Source: Oscillatoriophycideae cyanobacterium NC_groundwater_1537_Pr4_S-0.65um_50_18
GTDB lineage: Bacteria > Cyanobacteriota > Cyanobacteriia > Elainellales > Elainellaceae
DNA length: 64,000 bases
Direction of reading: 5' to 3'
NCBI GenBank assembly: GCA_016208305.1
Contig: JACQYI010000006.1
Coordinates: 186,001-250,000, forward strand
Shown here: piece by piece, positions 18,972-31,062 of the stretch
Layout of the letters: every line of letters starts with the position of its first letter
How positions within the stretch are numbered: position 1 is the stretch's first letter
The notes under the pieces: generated by a model
What the model saw: the letters and a program-made list of their open reading frames with translations, nothing else
What the model was told of the DNA's origin: nothing
Databases searched by the model: none
Program-made: the position numbers and the translations under genes

Positions 18972-19093
18972 AGCGATCGACGATAAGAGATGGGAGTCAA
19001 AAGTTTTGAATTCTCAGGTCTGAATGCTCATATGAGCCGCTAAACTCAGAATTCGTGGCTTGTGACTCTCTAAACTCTTATCTCGTTAGTTTT

Positions 19094-19960
19094 ATGAATA
19101 TTGAACACCTGCGTCGATCGCTCAAAGTCCAGTGGCTAGACTACTACCGAGAAAATCGTGTCTGGCTGACGCGATTGGGGGTATGGGTGAACTGTGAGGG
19201 CAATCGCCGTCCATCCTCTAGCTTTATTCTGGCAACGCTATCTGTGCTGGAGCCGCAGCTCACGCAGATGTTGCCCCTGGTGGTAGATCTCAGCAGCAAT
19301 CCCGATCGCATTGTTATAGCCCTAGGGCTGAACTTCAACCCTGATGAAGAGTTAACGGCGATCGAGCAAGCCTCTCCCGAAGAACTCAAGCTGCTGCCCT
19401 CTTTTGGTGTGGCGCTGCCCCGACTGGTTCAGCCCCTAGAGGCTCAATCTATAGAAGCGCAGGCTACAGAGGTAAAGCCCCCAACCCAGGCTCCTAAAGC
19501 ACAGCCTATAGAAGCTCAGGCACCCAAGGCGCAGCAAAAAGAGCGATCGAGCGACAGTTCATCTTTCAGTCAGCCGATTAACAAGCCAACGCAGCCCAGC
19601 CAACCTGAGCCGCATAAAGCCGCATCTCACTCATCGGGTCTATCGGCAAATCTATCGGCAAAGCAGCAGGATGCACAGTCTAACCAACCCCTCGATTCTG
19701 TTAAATCCAGTAAATCCAGTAAACCCAGCCCCGATAAATCCAGCCCAGACAAGCCTGAGATATCGACTGCTTCACCTTCCCCTGCACCTAAGCCTGTGTT
19801 GCTAGAGAAGCCCAAGCCCCCTGCCCCCTCCTTTGGCGAGCCTGTCGTTAAGCAGCGTCCGCCTATGGATACCGCAGAACTTGCCCAAGGACAGCAGCCC
19901 GACCGAGGCACAACCCGCAAGCGAAAAGGCGATCGCCCAGCACCTCCCGATCGCACCTAA
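19094..19960 (+). CDS. DUF5331-type protein between chlL and chlN
   Basis: 288 residues from the ATG at 19094; the GTG at 19055 would add 13 unconvincing residues. The first 110 residues ([27 protein letters not shown] and [11 protein letters not shown]) form a compact domain conserved in cyanobacteria, where I recall it as DUF5331 near chlL and chlN. The rest is disordered: repeats of (I)[17 protein letters not shown] and Lys/Pro/Ser runs, ending in a basic tail. No signal peptide or catalytic motif is seen. Its position suggests a role linked to dark chlorophyll synthesis, but that is inference from gene order. Confidence 0.85.
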   Translation: MNIEHLRRSLKVQWLDYYRENRVWLTRLGVWVNCEGNRRPSSSFILATLSVLEPQLTQMLPLVVDLSSNPDRIVIALGLNFNPDEELTAIEQASPEELKLLPSFGVALPRLVQPLEAQSIEAQATEVKPPTQAPKAQPIEAQAPKAQQKERSSDSSSFSQPINKPTQPSQPEPHKAASHSSGLSANLSAKQQDAQSNQPLDSVKSSKSSKPSPDKSSPDKPEISTASPSPAPKPVLLEKPKPPAPSFGEPVVKQRPPMDTAELAQGQQPDRGTTRKRKGDRPAPPDRT

Positions 19961-21415
<1,455 letters not shown>

Positions 21416-21462
21416 GCAGACTTTTGGCGGGGCGTAGCCCCTGCTGATTTTAGCTATGAAGT

Positions 21463-21494
21463 TTATTGGGGGAGGCGCACGTCTCCCCCAATAA
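21463..21494 (+). terminator. Terminator of the chlL-chlN transcript
   Basis: Perfect 12-base arms TTATTGGGGGAG (21463-21474) and CTCCCCCAATAA (21483-21494) with an 8-base loop. A smaller GGGGC-GTA-GCCCC hairpin precedes it near 21429-21441. There is no long T tract after the stem. Confidence 0.65.
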
Positions 21495-21573
21495 GCTTGC
21501 CGCGTGGAACGCTGGCTCTGTCTAGCCAAAATCACGCCTAGAATAGGATCATTACTCCCAAATGGAGGATGTG

Positions 21574-22182
21574 ATGACTGGCTTCACGATCGCCCTTGAG
21601 CCGTTTGTTCACCTGACAGACGAGCAGTTCTTTCAGATTTGTCAGGCTAATCGAGAAGTCAAATTTGAGCGATCGCCTCAAGGAGAGCTAATCATCATGC
21701 CTCTTACGGGCGGAGCAACCGGGAAGTATAACGCTAATCTCAATGCTCAGCTCTGGAACTGGAATGAGCAAGCGCGACTTGGAGAAGTGTTTGATTCTTC
21801 TACCTGCTTTCGGCTACCTAACGGCGCTGATCGCTCCCCAGACGCAGCTTGGGTTCAGTTTGAGCGCTGGAATAGTCTGACGCTAGAGCAGCAAGAAAAA
21901 TTTCCGCCCATTTGTCCTGATTTTGTGGTGGAGTTGCGCTCTCCGAGCGATTCTCTTCAGTCTTTGCAGGCAAAAATGCAGGAGTATAGGGAGAATGGTG
22001 CTCAGTTGGGGTGGCTGATTAATTGCCAAGATTGTCAAGTTGAAATTTACCGATCAGGACAGCCTGTAGAAATTTTGCAGTCTCCAGCCACGATTTCAGG
22101 GGAATCAATTCTTCCAGGGTTCTACTCTCCTTGCAGCGGTTTTGGGAGCAACCCTTGGACGCTGAGGAAGGTAGGCGGCTAG
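21574..22182 (+). CDS. Uma2 family protein (DUF820, PD-(D/E)XK nuclease fold)
   Basis: 202 residues from the ATG at 21574, chosen because GGAGG lies six bases upstream; the ATG at 21562 would overlap that site. Family features are FEQSPQGELIIMPLTGG-like text (here FERSPQGELIIMPLTGG), the Asp in GADRSPDAAWV, and FVVELRSPSDS with Glu, together forming the PD-(D/E)XK-like active site, then GWLIN. The family is greatly expanded in cyanobacteria and its biological role is unresolved; nuclease activity is predicted only from fold. The stop overlaps the convergent Fe-S carrier gene by four bases. Confidence 0.9.
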   Translation: MTGFTIALEPFVHLTDEQFFQICQANREVKFERSPQGELIIMPLTGGATGKYNANLNAQLWNWNEQARLGEVFDSSTCFRLPNGADRSPDAAWVQFERWNSLTLEQQEKFPPICPDFVVELRSPSDSLQSLQAKMQEYRENGAQLGWLINCQDCQVEIYRSGQPVEILQSPATISGESILPGFYSPCSGFGSNPWTLRKVGG

Positions 22183-22520
22183 GAAGGACGATCGCCCACC
22201 GCAAATGAATTGCCACAGCCGCAGCTACTCGCAGCATTGGGGTTGTCAAACCGGAAGCCCCCGCCCATGAGATCTTCGGTATAGTCCAACCTTAAGCCTT
22301 CTAAATAAGGCCAGCTCTGGGCATCGATCGCGACCTGAATTCCTTCGCAATTAATGAGGCGATCGCCCACGGGCACGGCTTCTTCCAGCGACAGAATGTA
22401 GTGGAACTCTGCACAGCCGCCTGCCTGTACGCCCAGCCGAAACACCGTCTCAGGATTGGGGTGTTTAGAGCGGATTCGGTTGACTTCTGCGATCGCCGCA
22501 GGGCTAAGTTGCACGGTCAT
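22179..22520 (-). CDS. A-type iron-sulfur cluster carrier (HesB/IscA family)
   Basis: 113 residues. A-type carriers accept clusters from the Suf or Isc scaffold and deliver them to target enzymes. The three ligand cysteines are present: Cys36 in AGGCAEFHY, and Cys100 and Cys102 in SSCGCGNSF. The central segment LRLDYTEDLMGGGFRFDNPNA is diagnostic of the family. The ATG start gives MTVQLSPAAIAEV. It is convergent with the Uma2 gene and overlaps its last codon, so no terminator can lie between them. Confidence 0.95.
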   Translation of the reverse strand: MTVQLSPAAIAEVNRIRSKHPNPETVFRLGVQAGGCAEFHYILSLEEAVPVGDRLINCEGIQVAIDAQSWPYLEGLRLDYTEDLMGGGFRFDNPNAASSCGCGNSFAVGDRPS

Positions 22521-22652
22521 AAAGAGAATTTTCTGCTGTCTTTCACCCTATTTTACAGCGGTTGACCCATCTGGCAGTGCTCAACTGAGGCAGGCTTTAA
22601 CCCAAACAGAGGCTTACTCTATAAATTCAGAATTTTATAGCGACTCTTGACT

Positions 22653-22681
22653 TTGAAAGCCTCGCTCTGCGAGGCTTTCAA
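22653..22681 (-). terminator. Hairpin downstream of the cupin gene
   Basis: Perfect 13-base arms TTGAAAGCCTCGC (22653-22665) and GCGAGGCTTTCAA (22669-22681) around a TCT loop. It lies 60 bases beyond the cupin stop on the minus strand. No T tract follows. Confidence 0.55.
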
Positions 22682-22740
22682 GAGACAATCTGGTTTTAGC
22701 CAAGTGCTATGGCGCTAGTCAAGCCCAAACCCAGGGCAGC

Positions 22741-23160
22741 TTAGTCTTGCGTCCGGGCATAGTCGTCTTGGTAACGGATGATGTCATCTTCGCCCAAATA
22801 TTCACCGTTTTGAACTTCAATTAAGATAAGGGGAATCACGCCAGGATTTTCCAGACGGTGCCGCGTGCAGGCAGGCACATAGGTGGATTGGTTACAGAAC
22901 AGCAGCTTTTCTTGATCACCACAGGTCACTTTTGCCGTGCCGCAAACGACGATCCAATGCTCGCTGCGGTGGTGGTGCATTTGTAGGCTGAGGCGATGTC
23001 CGGGCTTGACCTCAATTCGCTTAATTTTATAGCCTTGTGCTTCCTCAAGAATCGTAAAAGAACCCCAGGGGCGCAGTTCTGTCGCCGCTACGCTTTGGAG
23101 CATGGGGTTTGTTAACGAGAGAGCAGCAGAGGTTTGAGGTGCTTCTTTGGGTTGAGCCAC
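22741..23160 (-). CDS. Mannose-6-phosphate isomerase type cupin protein
   Basis: 139 residues. The single cupin domain matches the C-terminal isomerase half of bifunctional mannose-1-phosphate guanylyltransferase/isomerases: ELRPWGSFTILEEAQGYKIKR, then the metal motif SLQMHHHRSEHWIVVCG, then YVPACTRHRLENPG and LILIEVQNGEYLGEDDI. It likely interconverts fructose-6-phosphate and mannose-6-phosphate or acts on a related sugar. The GTG at 23160 is the best start because AAGGAG sits eight bases upstream; the longer ATG reading at 23202 runs back through a 15-base tandem repeat. No guanylyltransferase gene is adjacent. Confidence 0.9.
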   Translation of the reverse strand: MAQPKEAPQTSAALSLTNPMLQSVAATELRPWGSFTILEEAQGYKIKRIEVKPGHRLSLQMHHHRSEHWIVVCGTAKVTCGDQEKLLFCNQSTYVPACTRHRLENPGVIPLILIEVQNGEYLGEDDIIRYQDDYARTQD

Positions 23161-23570
23161 AATAGTTTCTCCTTGAGAGATGTAGAACGAACTTCTAGTC
23201 AACGAACTTCTAGTCTTAAACCCAACTTGCTTGAGCAGCAGGGGTCAGGTTGTCAAAACAGGCAGCTAATCGGGTTCAGCTAAACTTCAGTCAATCCAGT
23301 TCAACTACTCAGGTCAGGGGTAGCAACAGTGGTAGGTGAAGAGACCTCAGACAACATAACAGAATCAACTGCGCTTCTATGGCTCTTGCTACTCAAACGG
23401 ATAGATTCATATCCACTCTTCACAGGAGCCGATCGCATTTTAGACTAGCTTTAATTTTGGCAGTACCCCTGCTCAAGGGCACTCCAAGCGGGGAGATACT
23501 CTGAGGGCTATTCTGTAGGCTACTGAATCAACGGCGAGCTAAATGTTCAGAATGGGCTAAGCAGGCTAAG
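23161..23570. other. Intergenic region upstream of the cupin gene
   Basis: 410 bases. It holds a perfect tandem duplication of AACGAACTTCTAGTC (23186-23200 and 23201-23215) in the cupin leader. Nothing else coding or structured is convincing. Confidence 0.5.
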
Positions 23571-25469
23571 TCAGGGGCGGACAAATACCCCAATGCCATT
23601 GTGAACTAGGGCAGCGGTGCTGCTGGGGCGATCGAGCAATTGCCCGCCTAAGTAAAGCGCCGTTGAGCTGCCACCATCTAGATTGAGCGCATGAACAAAT
23701 CCCATTTGCTGCATGAGTTGGGCAGTTTCAGCCAGAGATGGCCCCCGGCCTTCAGGTCGATTGTGAATGGCCACTAAGACTAGGTTTCCCGCTGTCGTTG
23801 TGGCAATGACACTACGAGGGGCAGACTGCTGCACAAAAGCCGTTGAAAAACCCTCAGATTCCGCGTTAAGAACGTTTTGACCGTTCTGCAAGAGCAGCGG
23901 CCCTGCTCCCATAACTTCAGAATATTGGTCAAATTCTGCGGGCTGGGTGATTGAGTCAATCTGGATGGAAGTACCAACCGTTAGGGCATTGGCGATCTCA
24001 GCATTAGCCCGCACCACCAACAGATAGCCATCTGCGGGAATGGGAATGGTCGTTTTGCCAGCGGTGGCTGCGCGACGCTGGTCAGTGACCTGCTGGTTAC
24101 GCACCGTTATTAGCACTTCGTTATCCAAAATTGAGGTGTAGTTTGTCCCCCAGGCTTGGGTGTAGCGACAGATCCCCGCCCCTACAAAGCCGCTGTTGAG
24201 CGAAAGAATAGGAAACCGTTTGCCCGTAGTCGAGCCTGTCGCTGTGCTCGTCAGCGTTGCCGTTTCTATAAGGCTGAGATGTCCGACGATCGCCTCTCCC
24301 GACGGATTCCAGGCGATCGCCCCCCGGTTTAAAATCGGCCCTGAAATCCACTGATTTTCTGAGCGAATTGCGCCTAGAGGCATCTTTGTGTTGCGATTAA
24401 AAAATCCGCCATTGATGGCAGCCGCAGCCTGGGTGCGTTGAGCCGTACTGGTCAAAGAAGTGGTGCCCGTAACTGCCGCAGCATTGCTTAAAACTGGCTT
24501 GAGCGATACACCCGACTGGCGAGGATCAATTTCTAGCGACACAACGGGAAATTGCGTTCTCCCCAGAGACACCATCTGCTGCTGCCAACGAATGCCGGGT
24601 GCCCAATGGATAACTTGCTCTGTGAGGGAGTCAGGTCGAATATCAATTAATAGACGATTGGGGTTTGTGAGTGACCAGACCCTAGGGCGCAGCTCATCTG
24701 GAAAGGCCACTCTGATCAGGGTGCGATCGCCGCTTCTTTCGACCTTAACGGATTGCAGCCGACTGCCTGGACGGGAGCTAAATCCCCGTAGGGTAGCCGG
24801 ATCGATCTGAGCCTCGATGGCGATGACTGCCTCGCCCCGCTGCTCTGTCACCTGCCAAGGCGTAGGTTTATCGAGGTCAATGACGATGCGATCGCCCCAA
24901 CTCTGGCGACCCTGACGCACCTGCATCACTTGGGCTGCCGGAGTGGTGATTTGTAACGTGGATTGATGAGTCTGCACCTGCCAACCATAGCGTTGCGTTA
25001 GCTCTGTAATATCCAGATAGCGGTATTGACCTGTGAGCCAGGTCGGCAACGAGAGGGCTGCTGGCGCATCAGAAAACCAGGTAATAGGCTGTTGAGCCAC
25101 ATCGGGATTGCTCAGCAAATTGATGCCAAAGGTTTGGATCAGCCCCGCATCTGAAATGCCGATCTGCTGTTGCCGTTGGCTCCAATTTACAGGCAAAGCC
25201 TTACCGTTGAGCGTGATCTGATTGCCTTGCTGCGTGAGCGGAATGGCCTTTTGAGCCAGAGTAGGCACCCAGGAGGCGCTCAGAGCGGCGGGCTGAGTGA
25301 GGGCTTCGGCGCTCGTTTGCTGCTTGGTGAGCAAATGCAGGGTGACGATCAGCAAAGCCGACAGCAGCACAATCCGTAAGCGAGAAAAGGTTGGATAGAA
25401 AGGGCGATAAGCTTTTTGGAAGCGATGATGGCGCGATCGCCGTCTTCTACGAATGCGAGTGCTGACCAC
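23571..25469 (-). CDS. AMIN-like / phosphodiester glycosidase (NAGPA) family protein
   Basis: About 632 residues from the GTG at 25469; a TTG at 25499 is possible and the start is uncertain. A very basic N-terminus (RIRRRRRSRHHR) precedes one hydrophobic signal anchor (LRIVLLSALLIVTLHLL). An N-terminal region with the copper-amine-oxidase-like ITLNGKALPVNW is followed by an AMIN-like beta domain (SWGDRIVIDLDKPTPWQV, NPNRLLIDIRPD). The C-terminal NAGPA/DUF2233 domain has AAINGGFFNRNTKMPLGAI and HALNLDGGSSTALYLGG with its conserved Asp. It is predicted to be exported and to act on or bind envelope polysaccharide. The exact bond cleaved is unknown. Confidence 0.88.
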   Translation of the reverse strand: MVSTRIRRRRRSRHHRFQKAYRPFYPTFSRLRIVLLSALLIVTLHLLTKQQTSAEALTQPAALSASWVPTLAQKAIPLTQQGNQITLNGKALPVNWSQRQQQIGISDAGLIQTFGINLLSNPDVAQQPITWFSDAPAALSLPTWLTGQYRYLDITELTQRYGWQVQTHQSTLQITTPAAQVMQVRQGRQSWGDRIVIDLDKPTPWQVTEQRGEAVIAIEAQIDPATLRGFSSRPGSRLQSVKVERSGDRTLIRVAFPDELRPRVWSLTNPNRLLIDIRPDSLTEQVIHWAPGIRWQQQMVSLGRTQFPVVSLEIDPRQSGVSLKPVLSNAAAVTGTTSLTSTAQRTQAAAAINGGFFNRNTKMPLGAIRSENQWISGPILNRGAIAWNPSGEAIVGHLSLIETATLTSTATGSTTGKRFPILSLNSGFVGAGICRYTQAWGTNYTSILDNEVLITVRNQQVTDQRRAATAGKTTIPIPADGYLLVVRANAEIANALTVGTSIQIDSITQPAEFDQYSEVMGAGPLLLQNGQNVLNAESEGFSTAFVQQSAPRSVIATTTAGNLVLVAIHNRPEGRGPSLAETAQLMQQMGFVHALNLDGGSSTALYLGGQLLDRPSSTAALVHNGIGVFVRP

Positions 25470-26283
25470 AGGTATACAAAATCTAGCGATGGTGTACAAA
25501 GTGAAACGAAACCAGCGATATGAGCCTGAAACAGGCGATGAGGCTGCTCATGAAACCAGCCGTGACCGCTGAATAGGTGATGCACTTTTTAATCCCTTGT
25601 TTCAGGGTTCCTCAAACTCAGCCCATTTGCCGACCCATTTTCACAAATCGTTAGTCAAGCGACGATCGCCTAAAGCGGATCGTCCCAAAGTTTTTAGCAG
25701 TTAAGTCTTCAAGGATTTCTGCTATCTAGGCTACAAAAATGGTCTTGATCACCCTTTTTTTGAAATCGAGTTGAATAAAAACCTTGCCTTGCGATCGCCC
25801 TGTGGATTGAATTCACCGCAGCGGCAAGTCTAATGGCTTCAAAGCCCCACTAGGGATTGTCAACGCGATACACTTTCTATAAGATCCTACTCTGCCCCCT
25901 TACCTTCACATCTCGAAAAGTTTTCCTGGCAAAACTGCTTTTCAGGATCGTATTTGCGATCGTGGCTTCTTTGGCGATCGCTGAGATTGGGGTTGAGATC
26001 AGGCCGCCTTCGGGTCAGAACCTGTCGGTTTAAACTGCATAGACGAAGGCTCTAGCCACGATTAGGGCTGGGAGATATCGTCTGGGCTGTCCGATTCTTC
26101 TGCTTCGTAGCAGATGATTCGGAATTTTCTATTTCTTGCAACCTATTGTTCAAGTAGCGGACTAAGTTTTAAGGCGATTTAAGAGCTGAGATGAGAAATC
26201 TGTACCCATGATTCTTATTTAGAAATTTCTAGCCACTTGATTTTTCCTAGTTTCTTTCTTTCCTAGTTTCTTCCAGAGATCAC
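25470..26283. other. Long leader / divergent promoter region of gltS
   Basis: About 800 bases between the NAGPA gene and gltS. Three quarters is plain AT-rich sequence with several HIP1 sites. From about 26004 to 26122 it contains a run of strong hairpins, annotated separately. I find no coding frame here. Confidence 0.5.
26004..26122 (+). promoter_or_regulatory. Structured leader RNA candidate of gltS
   Basis: Three stems follow one another. The first, GCCTTCG (26006-26012) with CGAAGGC (26044-26050), is perfect and encloses AACC-TGTC-GGTT. A second pairs AGCC (26054-26057) with GGCT (26066-26069). The third is a 14-pair hairpin, 26091-26104 with 26109-26122, with a TCGT loop and two T-T mismatches. 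A T-rich run follows. The gene starts 160 bases downstream. The sequence does not show the conserved blocks of the cyanobacterial glnA/downstream-peptide glutamine riboswitches as I remember them. Confidence 0.45.
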
Positions 26284-29200
26284 ATGAATCGATTTAATAG
26301 CGGGGGTAATGAGAGCGTGAGTCAGGACACACAAAGCAATCAAGGCCATCAAGGCCATCAAGGCCATCAAGAATCGACAGCAGGGTTTGCAGGGCAGCCT
26401 TGGTTGGTGGAAGAGCGTGATGCCTGCGGCGTGGGCTTCATTGCCGATCTCCAGGGCAGAGCCAGTCATGACATCATCGCCAAGGCACTGCCCGCTTTGA
26501 CCTGCATGGAACATCGGGGTGGCTGTAGTGCCGATCGCGACTCAGGCGATGGTGCAGGGATTATGACTGCCGTACCCTGGGATCTGCTGAGCGACTGGCT
26601 AAACGCTCAAGGCATCACGCCACCTGCCGTTGAGCAGATGGGAGTTGGCATGTTCTTTTTGCCGCAGTCGGCAGAGGCAGCCGAGCTGTGCCGCAAAATT
26701 GTGGAGCAGGTGCTGGCAGAGGCTGATTTGAAAGTTCTAGGCTGGCGTAAAGTGCCCGTTAAGCCGGAGGTGTTGGGCATACAGGCGCGAGAAAATCAGC
26801 CTCAAATTGAGCAAGTTTTGGTGCATTCTGCTCAGGCTCAAGGTGAGGACTTAGAGCAGTTGCTCTATTGGAACCGTAAGCGGGTCAAAACAGCCATAAA
26901 TAACTCTCCTGAGAAGTTGCCTGGGCTGCCAGAATTTTACGTCTGCTCTTTTTCTAACCGCACGATCGTTTATAAGGGCATGGTGCGATCGGAGATTTTG
27001 GGGCAGTTCTACGAAGATTTAATCAATCCGGCCTACATCAGCCCCTTTGTCATTTACCATCGCCGCTTTAGCACCAACACCATGCCCAAGTGGCATCTGG
27101 CTCAGCCGATGCGTTACCTGGGGCACAATGGCGAAATTAACACGCTGTTGGGCAACATCAACTGGATGCATGCCAGAGAAGCTGATTTAGAGCATCCTTT
27201 TTGGGGCGATCGCCTAGAGGATCTGAAGCCTGTCGTGAATGATCAGCTCAGCGACTCTGCCAACCTGGACAATGCGATGGAGCTGCTGGTGCATTCGGGT
27301 CGTAGCCCGCTAGAGGCCATGATGATCATGGTGCCAGAAGCCTATCTCAATCAGCCAGATTTGGCGAATCATCCTGAGATTGTGGACCTCTATGAGTACT
27401 ACAGCGGCATCCAAGAGCCTTGGGATGGCCCAGCGCTGCTGGCATTTAGCGATGGCAAGATTGTCGGTTCCACGCTCGATCGCAATGGCCTGCGTCCGGC
27501 GCGATATTTCATCACCCGAGATGGGTTAGTGGTGGTGTCTTCTGAGGCAGGCGTGGTGGATGTGCCTGAGGCAGACATCATCGAAAAAGGGCGGCTGGGG
27601 CCTGGACAGGCGATCGCTGTGGATCTAGAAAGCCACGAAGTCTTGAAAAACTGGGAGATCAAGCAGCGGGTGGCCAGCGCCCGCCCCTATGGACAGTGGC
27701 TCCGCGACCAGCGCCAAACCTTAGAGCCACAGCCCTACCCAGAAGCTGCCCAAATGCCAGCAGATATTTTGCTGCGTCAGCAGACTGCCTTTGGCTACAC
27801 CACAGAAGATGTGGAAATGATCATTGAGGATATGGCGTCTCAGGGCAAGGAGCCAACCTTTTGCATGGGGGATGACATTCCTCTAGCGGTGCTGTCAGAC
27901 AAGCCTCGGCTGCTGTATGACTACTTTAAGCAGCGGTTTGCTCAAGTCACCAATCCGCCGATCGATCCGCTACGAGAAAGCCTGGTGATGTCGTTAGTGA
28001 CGCAGTTGGGCGCACGGGGCAACCTGCTGGAAGCCAAGCCAGAGAATGCCCATCTCCTTAAGCTGCAAACGCCTGTGCTTAACGATGGCGACCTAGCGCA
28101 GATTCGGCAATCTGGCTTTGAAACTGCCGACCTCTCGACCCTCTTTAGCCTGGCTGATGGCTCTGCCGGACTTCAAGAAGCCGTGACCCACCTATGTCAG
28201 GCGGCAACCGCAGCCGTGCGTCAGGGCAAACAGGTGCTGATTTTGAGCGATCGCCTCAGCCTTACCCACGAGCCAACGGTGCTCAGCGCTGATTTTAGCT
28301 ACATTCCGCCGATGCTGGCGGTCGGTGCGGTGCATCACCACCTCATCCGCCAGGGGTTACGGATGCGCGCTTCGATCGTAATTGACACCGCTCAGTGCTG
28401 GAGTACGCACCATTTTGCTTGTCTGCTGGGCTTTGGTGCCAGCGCAGTTTCGCCCTACCTGGCCTGGGAAACAGTGCGCCATTGGTGGGCAGACAACAAG
28501 ACCCAGAGCATGATGGAGCGGGGTAAGCTCGATAAGGCGAGCCTAACGGGAGCGCAATATAACTACCGTAAAGCGATCGAGGGCGGGCTGCTCAAAATCC
28601 TCTCGAAGATGGGCATCTCGCTGCTGTCGAGCTATCAAGGGGCACAGATTTTTGAGGCGATTGGCATTGGCACTGATTTGCTGAACCTGGCATTCAAAGG
28701 GACGGCATCTCGCTTAGGCGGTTTGAGCGTTACCGATTTAGCGCAGGAAGTGCTGATTATGCATAGCCGTGCTTTCCCAGAACTGTTGACGCGCAAGCTG
28801 GAAAACTTCGGCTTCTTTAATTACAAGCCCGGTGGCGAACACCACATGAACAGCCCCGAAATGGCGAAGTATCTGCACAAGGCGGTTGCTGATAAAAACT
28901 TCGACTATTACGAGCTGTACCAAAAGTACATGGCCAGCCGTCCTTTGACGGCATTGCGCGACCTGCTGGACTTGAAGAACGATCGCCCTTCGGTGCCCCT
29001 GGCAGAAGTGGAATCGGTGGAGGAAATCGTCAAGCGTTTTTGTACCGGAGCCATGTCTTTAGGCTCTCTATCCCGCGAGGCGCATGAAACGCTGGCGGTG
29101 GCTATGAACCGTCTGGGCGGCAAGTCAAACTGCGGCGAGGGGGGCGAAGATCCGCTGCGCTACATCAAGCTAGATGATGTGGATGCTGCCGGATTTTCGG

Positions 29201-30990
29201 CTAAGTTTCCGCATTTGAAGGGCTTACGCAATGGCGATACGGCTAGCTCTGCCATTAAGCAGGTGGCTTCCGGTCGATTTGGCGTCACGCCTGAGTATCT
29301 AATGAGCGGTAAACAGCTCGAAATCAAGATGGCTCAGGGAGCGAAGCCAGGTGAAGGCGGCCAGTTGCCTGGTAAAAAGGTGAGTCCTTATATTGCTATG
29401 CTGCGCCGCTCAAAACCCGGCGTGACGCTGATTTCGCCGCCGCCCCACCATGACATCTACTCGATCGAAGATCTGGCTCAGCTGATCTTTGACCTGCACC
29501 AGATCAATCCGGCGGCCAAAGTCTCGGTGAAGCTCGTGGCTGAGGTTGGCATCGGCACGATCGCCGCTGGGGTTGCCAAGGCCAACGCTGACATCATCCA
29601 GATCTCAGGACATGATGGCGGCACAGGAGCCTCGCCCCTTAGCTCGATCAAACATGCAGGCGTGCCCTGGGAGCTAGGTTTGACAGAAGTGCATCGCGTC
29701 TTGATGGAAAACAAATTGCGCGATCGCGTGCTGCTGCGCGCCGATGGCGGCATGAAGACGGGCTGGGATGTGATCATGGCGGCTCTGATGGGAGCTGAAG
29801 AATACGGCTTTGGCTCGGTTTCTATGATTGCCGAAGGCTGCATCATGGCGAGAATTTGCCACACCAATAACTGTCCGGTTGGCGTAGCCACACAGCAGGA
29901 AAAACTGCGGCAGCGCTTTACGGGCACCCCTGAGCATGTGGTGAACTTCTTCTACTTTGTGGCAGAAGAGGTGCGATCGCTGTTGGCGCGGTTGGGCTAC
30001 CGATCGCTGAAGGAGATCATTGGACGAGCGGATCTGCTGAAGGTGCGGGAAAACGTCAAGATTGCCAAGACCCAATCTCTCAATTTAGACTGCCTCACCC
30101 AACTGCCAGATACCCGCACCGATCGCGCTTGGCTAGAGCATGAAACGGTTCACAGCAATGGCGATGTCTTGGACGACGAGATTTTGGCCAATCCGCTCAT
30201 TCAGGCGGCAATTCGCGATCAAGGCATAGCTGAAATGTCTGTGCCAATGGTTAACACCGATCGCTCTGTGGCGACGCGGGTGTCGGGGGCGATCGCCAAG
30301 CAGTACGGCGACAGCGGATTTGGCGGACATCTCACCCTTAATTTCCAGGGTTCGGCAGGTCAAAGCTTTGGTGCATTCTTGCTACCCTGCATGACGCTAA
30401 CCCTCGAAGGCGAAGCTAATGATTACGTGGGTAAAGGTATGCATGGCGGCGAAATCATCATTCGCCCTTCAGATCAAGCGACCTTTGATCCTTCAGAAAA
30501 CGTCATTGTCGGCAATACTTGCCTCTATGGCGCAACGGGTGGCACGTTATTTGCCAGAGGTCAGGCAGGCGAACGGTTTGCAGTCCGCAACTCTTTCGGC
30601 AAAGCCGTGATTGAAGGCACAGGCGACCACTGCTGCGAGTACATGACGGGGGGTGTCATTGTCGTATTGGGCAAAGCAGGCCGCAACGTGGGTGCAGGCA
30701 TGACAGGCGGATTGGCCTACTTCCTAGATGAAGATGGCAGTTTCCCAACCAAGGTCAACCCTGAAATTGTCAAAGTGCAACGGGTAGTCGCGCCAACGGG
30801 CGAACAGCAGCTTAAAGAGCTAATTCAAGCGCATGCTGACAAGACGGGCAGTGCCAAGGCTCAGCAAATTCTCGATCGCTGGTCAGAGTATTTGCCCCAG
30901 TTCTGGCAGGTGGTACCCCCTTCAGAAGCCGATAGCCCTGAAGCGAACCCCAACGCCTCGACAGAAAAGGTGCTAAGCCCGATTCAGTAA
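26284..30990 (+). CDS. gltS: Ferredoxin-dependent glutamate synthase
   Basis: 1568 residues, the normal size for Fd-GOGAT. It converts glutamine plus 2-oxoglutarate to two glutamates with electrons from reduced ferredoxin, the main ammonium assimilation step after glutamine synthetase. Domain order: propeptide; class II amidotransferase beginning at the catalytic Cys48 ([11 protein letters not shown]); central domain; FMN/synthase domain with [12 protein letters not shown] and [10 protein letters not shown]; the 3Fe-4S motif [14 protein letters not shown]; and the C-terminal beta-helix rich in GG turns. The propeptide carries a GHQ triple repeat made by 9-base DNA repeats. Start ATG. A strong terminator follows. 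Confidence 0.98.
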   Translation: MNRFNSGGNESVSQDTQSNQGHQGHQGHQESTAGFAGQPWLVEERDACGVGFIADLQGRASHDIIAKALPALTCMEHRGGCSADRDSGDGAGIMTAVPWDLLSDWLNAQGITPPAVEQMGVGMFFLPQSAEAAELCRKIVEQVLAEADLKVLGWRKVPVKPEVLGIQARENQPQIEQVLVHSAQAQGEDLEQLLYWNRKRVKTAINNSPEKLPGLPEFYVCSFSNRTIVYKGMVRSEILGQFYEDLINPAYISPFVIYHRRFSTNTMPKWHLAQPMRYLGHNGEINTLLGNINWMHAREADLEHPFWGDRLEDLKPVVNDQLSDSANLDNAMELLVHSGRSPLEAMMIMVPEAYLNQPDLANHPEIVDLYEYYSGIQEPWDGPALLAFSDGKIVGSTLDRNGLRPARYFITRDGLVVVSSEAGVVDVPEADIIEKGRLGPGQAIAVDLESHEVLKNWEIKQRVASARPYGQWLRDQRQTLEPQPYPEAAQMPADILLRQQTAFGYTTEDVEMIIEDMASQGKEPTFCMGDDIPLAVLSDKPRLLYDYFKQRFAQVTNPPIDPLRESLVMSLVTQLGARGNLLEAKPENAHLLKLQTPVLNDGDLAQIRQSGFETADLSTLFSLADGSAGLQEAVTHLCQAATAAVRQGKQVLILSDRLSLTHEPTVLSADFSYIPPMLAVGAVHHHLIRQGLRMRASIVIDTAQCWSTHHFACLLGFGASAVSPYLAWETVRHWWADNKTQSMMERGKLDKASLTGAQYNYRKAIEGGLLKILSKMGISLLSSYQGAQIFEAIGIGTDLLNLAFKGTASRLGGLSVTDLAQEVLIMHSRAFPELLTRKLENFGFFNYKPGGEHHMNSPEMAKYLHKAVADKNFDYYELYQKYMASRPLTALRDLLDLKNDRPSVPLAEVESVEEIVKRFCTGAMSLGSLSREAHETLAVAMNRLGGKSNCGEGGEDPLRYIKLDDVDAAGFSAKFPHLKGLRNGDTASSAIKQVASGRFGVTPEYLMSGKQLEIKMAQGAKPGEGGQLPGKKVSPYIAMLRRSKPGVTLISPPPHHDIYSIEDLAQLIFDLHQINPAAKVSVKLVAEVGIGTIAAGVAKANADIIQISGHDGGTGASPLSSIKHAGVPWELGLTEVHRVLMENKLRDRVLLRADGGMKTGWDVIMAALMGAEEYGFGSVSMIAEGCIMARICHTNNCPVGVATQQEKLRQRFTGTPEHVVNFFYFVAEEVRSLLARLGYRSLKEIIGRADLLKVRENVKIAKTQSLNLDCLTQLPDTRTDRAWLEHETVHSNGDVLDDEILANPLIQAAIRDQGIAEMSVPMVNTDRSVATRVSGAIAKQYGDSGFGGHLTLNFQGSAGQSFGAFLLPCMTLTLEGEANDYVGKGMHGGEIIIRPSDQATFDPSENVIVGNTCLYGATGGTLFARGQAGERFAVRNSFGKAVIEGTGDHCCEYMTGGVIVVLGKAGRNVGAGMTGGLAYFLDEDGSFPTKVNPEIVKVQRVVAPTGEQQLKELIQAHADKTGSAKAQQILDRWSEYLPQFWQVVPPSEADSPEANPNASTEKVLSPIQ

Positions 30991-31033
30991 ACCTCTTGCA
31001 GCTAGGAATCCTTTCGCAGAGGTAGCTTAAGCA

Positions 31034-31062
31034 AAAGGCGGGAGGCAATGCCTCCCGCCTTT
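31034..31062 (+). terminator. Terminator of gltS
   Basis: Perfect 13-base arms AAAGGCGGGAGGC (31034-31046) and GCCTCCCGCCTTT (31050-31062) with an AAT loop, 44 bases beyond the stop. Confidence 0.85.

Noticed and set aside
25990-26060. glnA-type glutamine riboswitch upstream of gltS
   Set aside because: Hairpins exist but the conserved sequence blocks of that motif, as I remember them, are not present.
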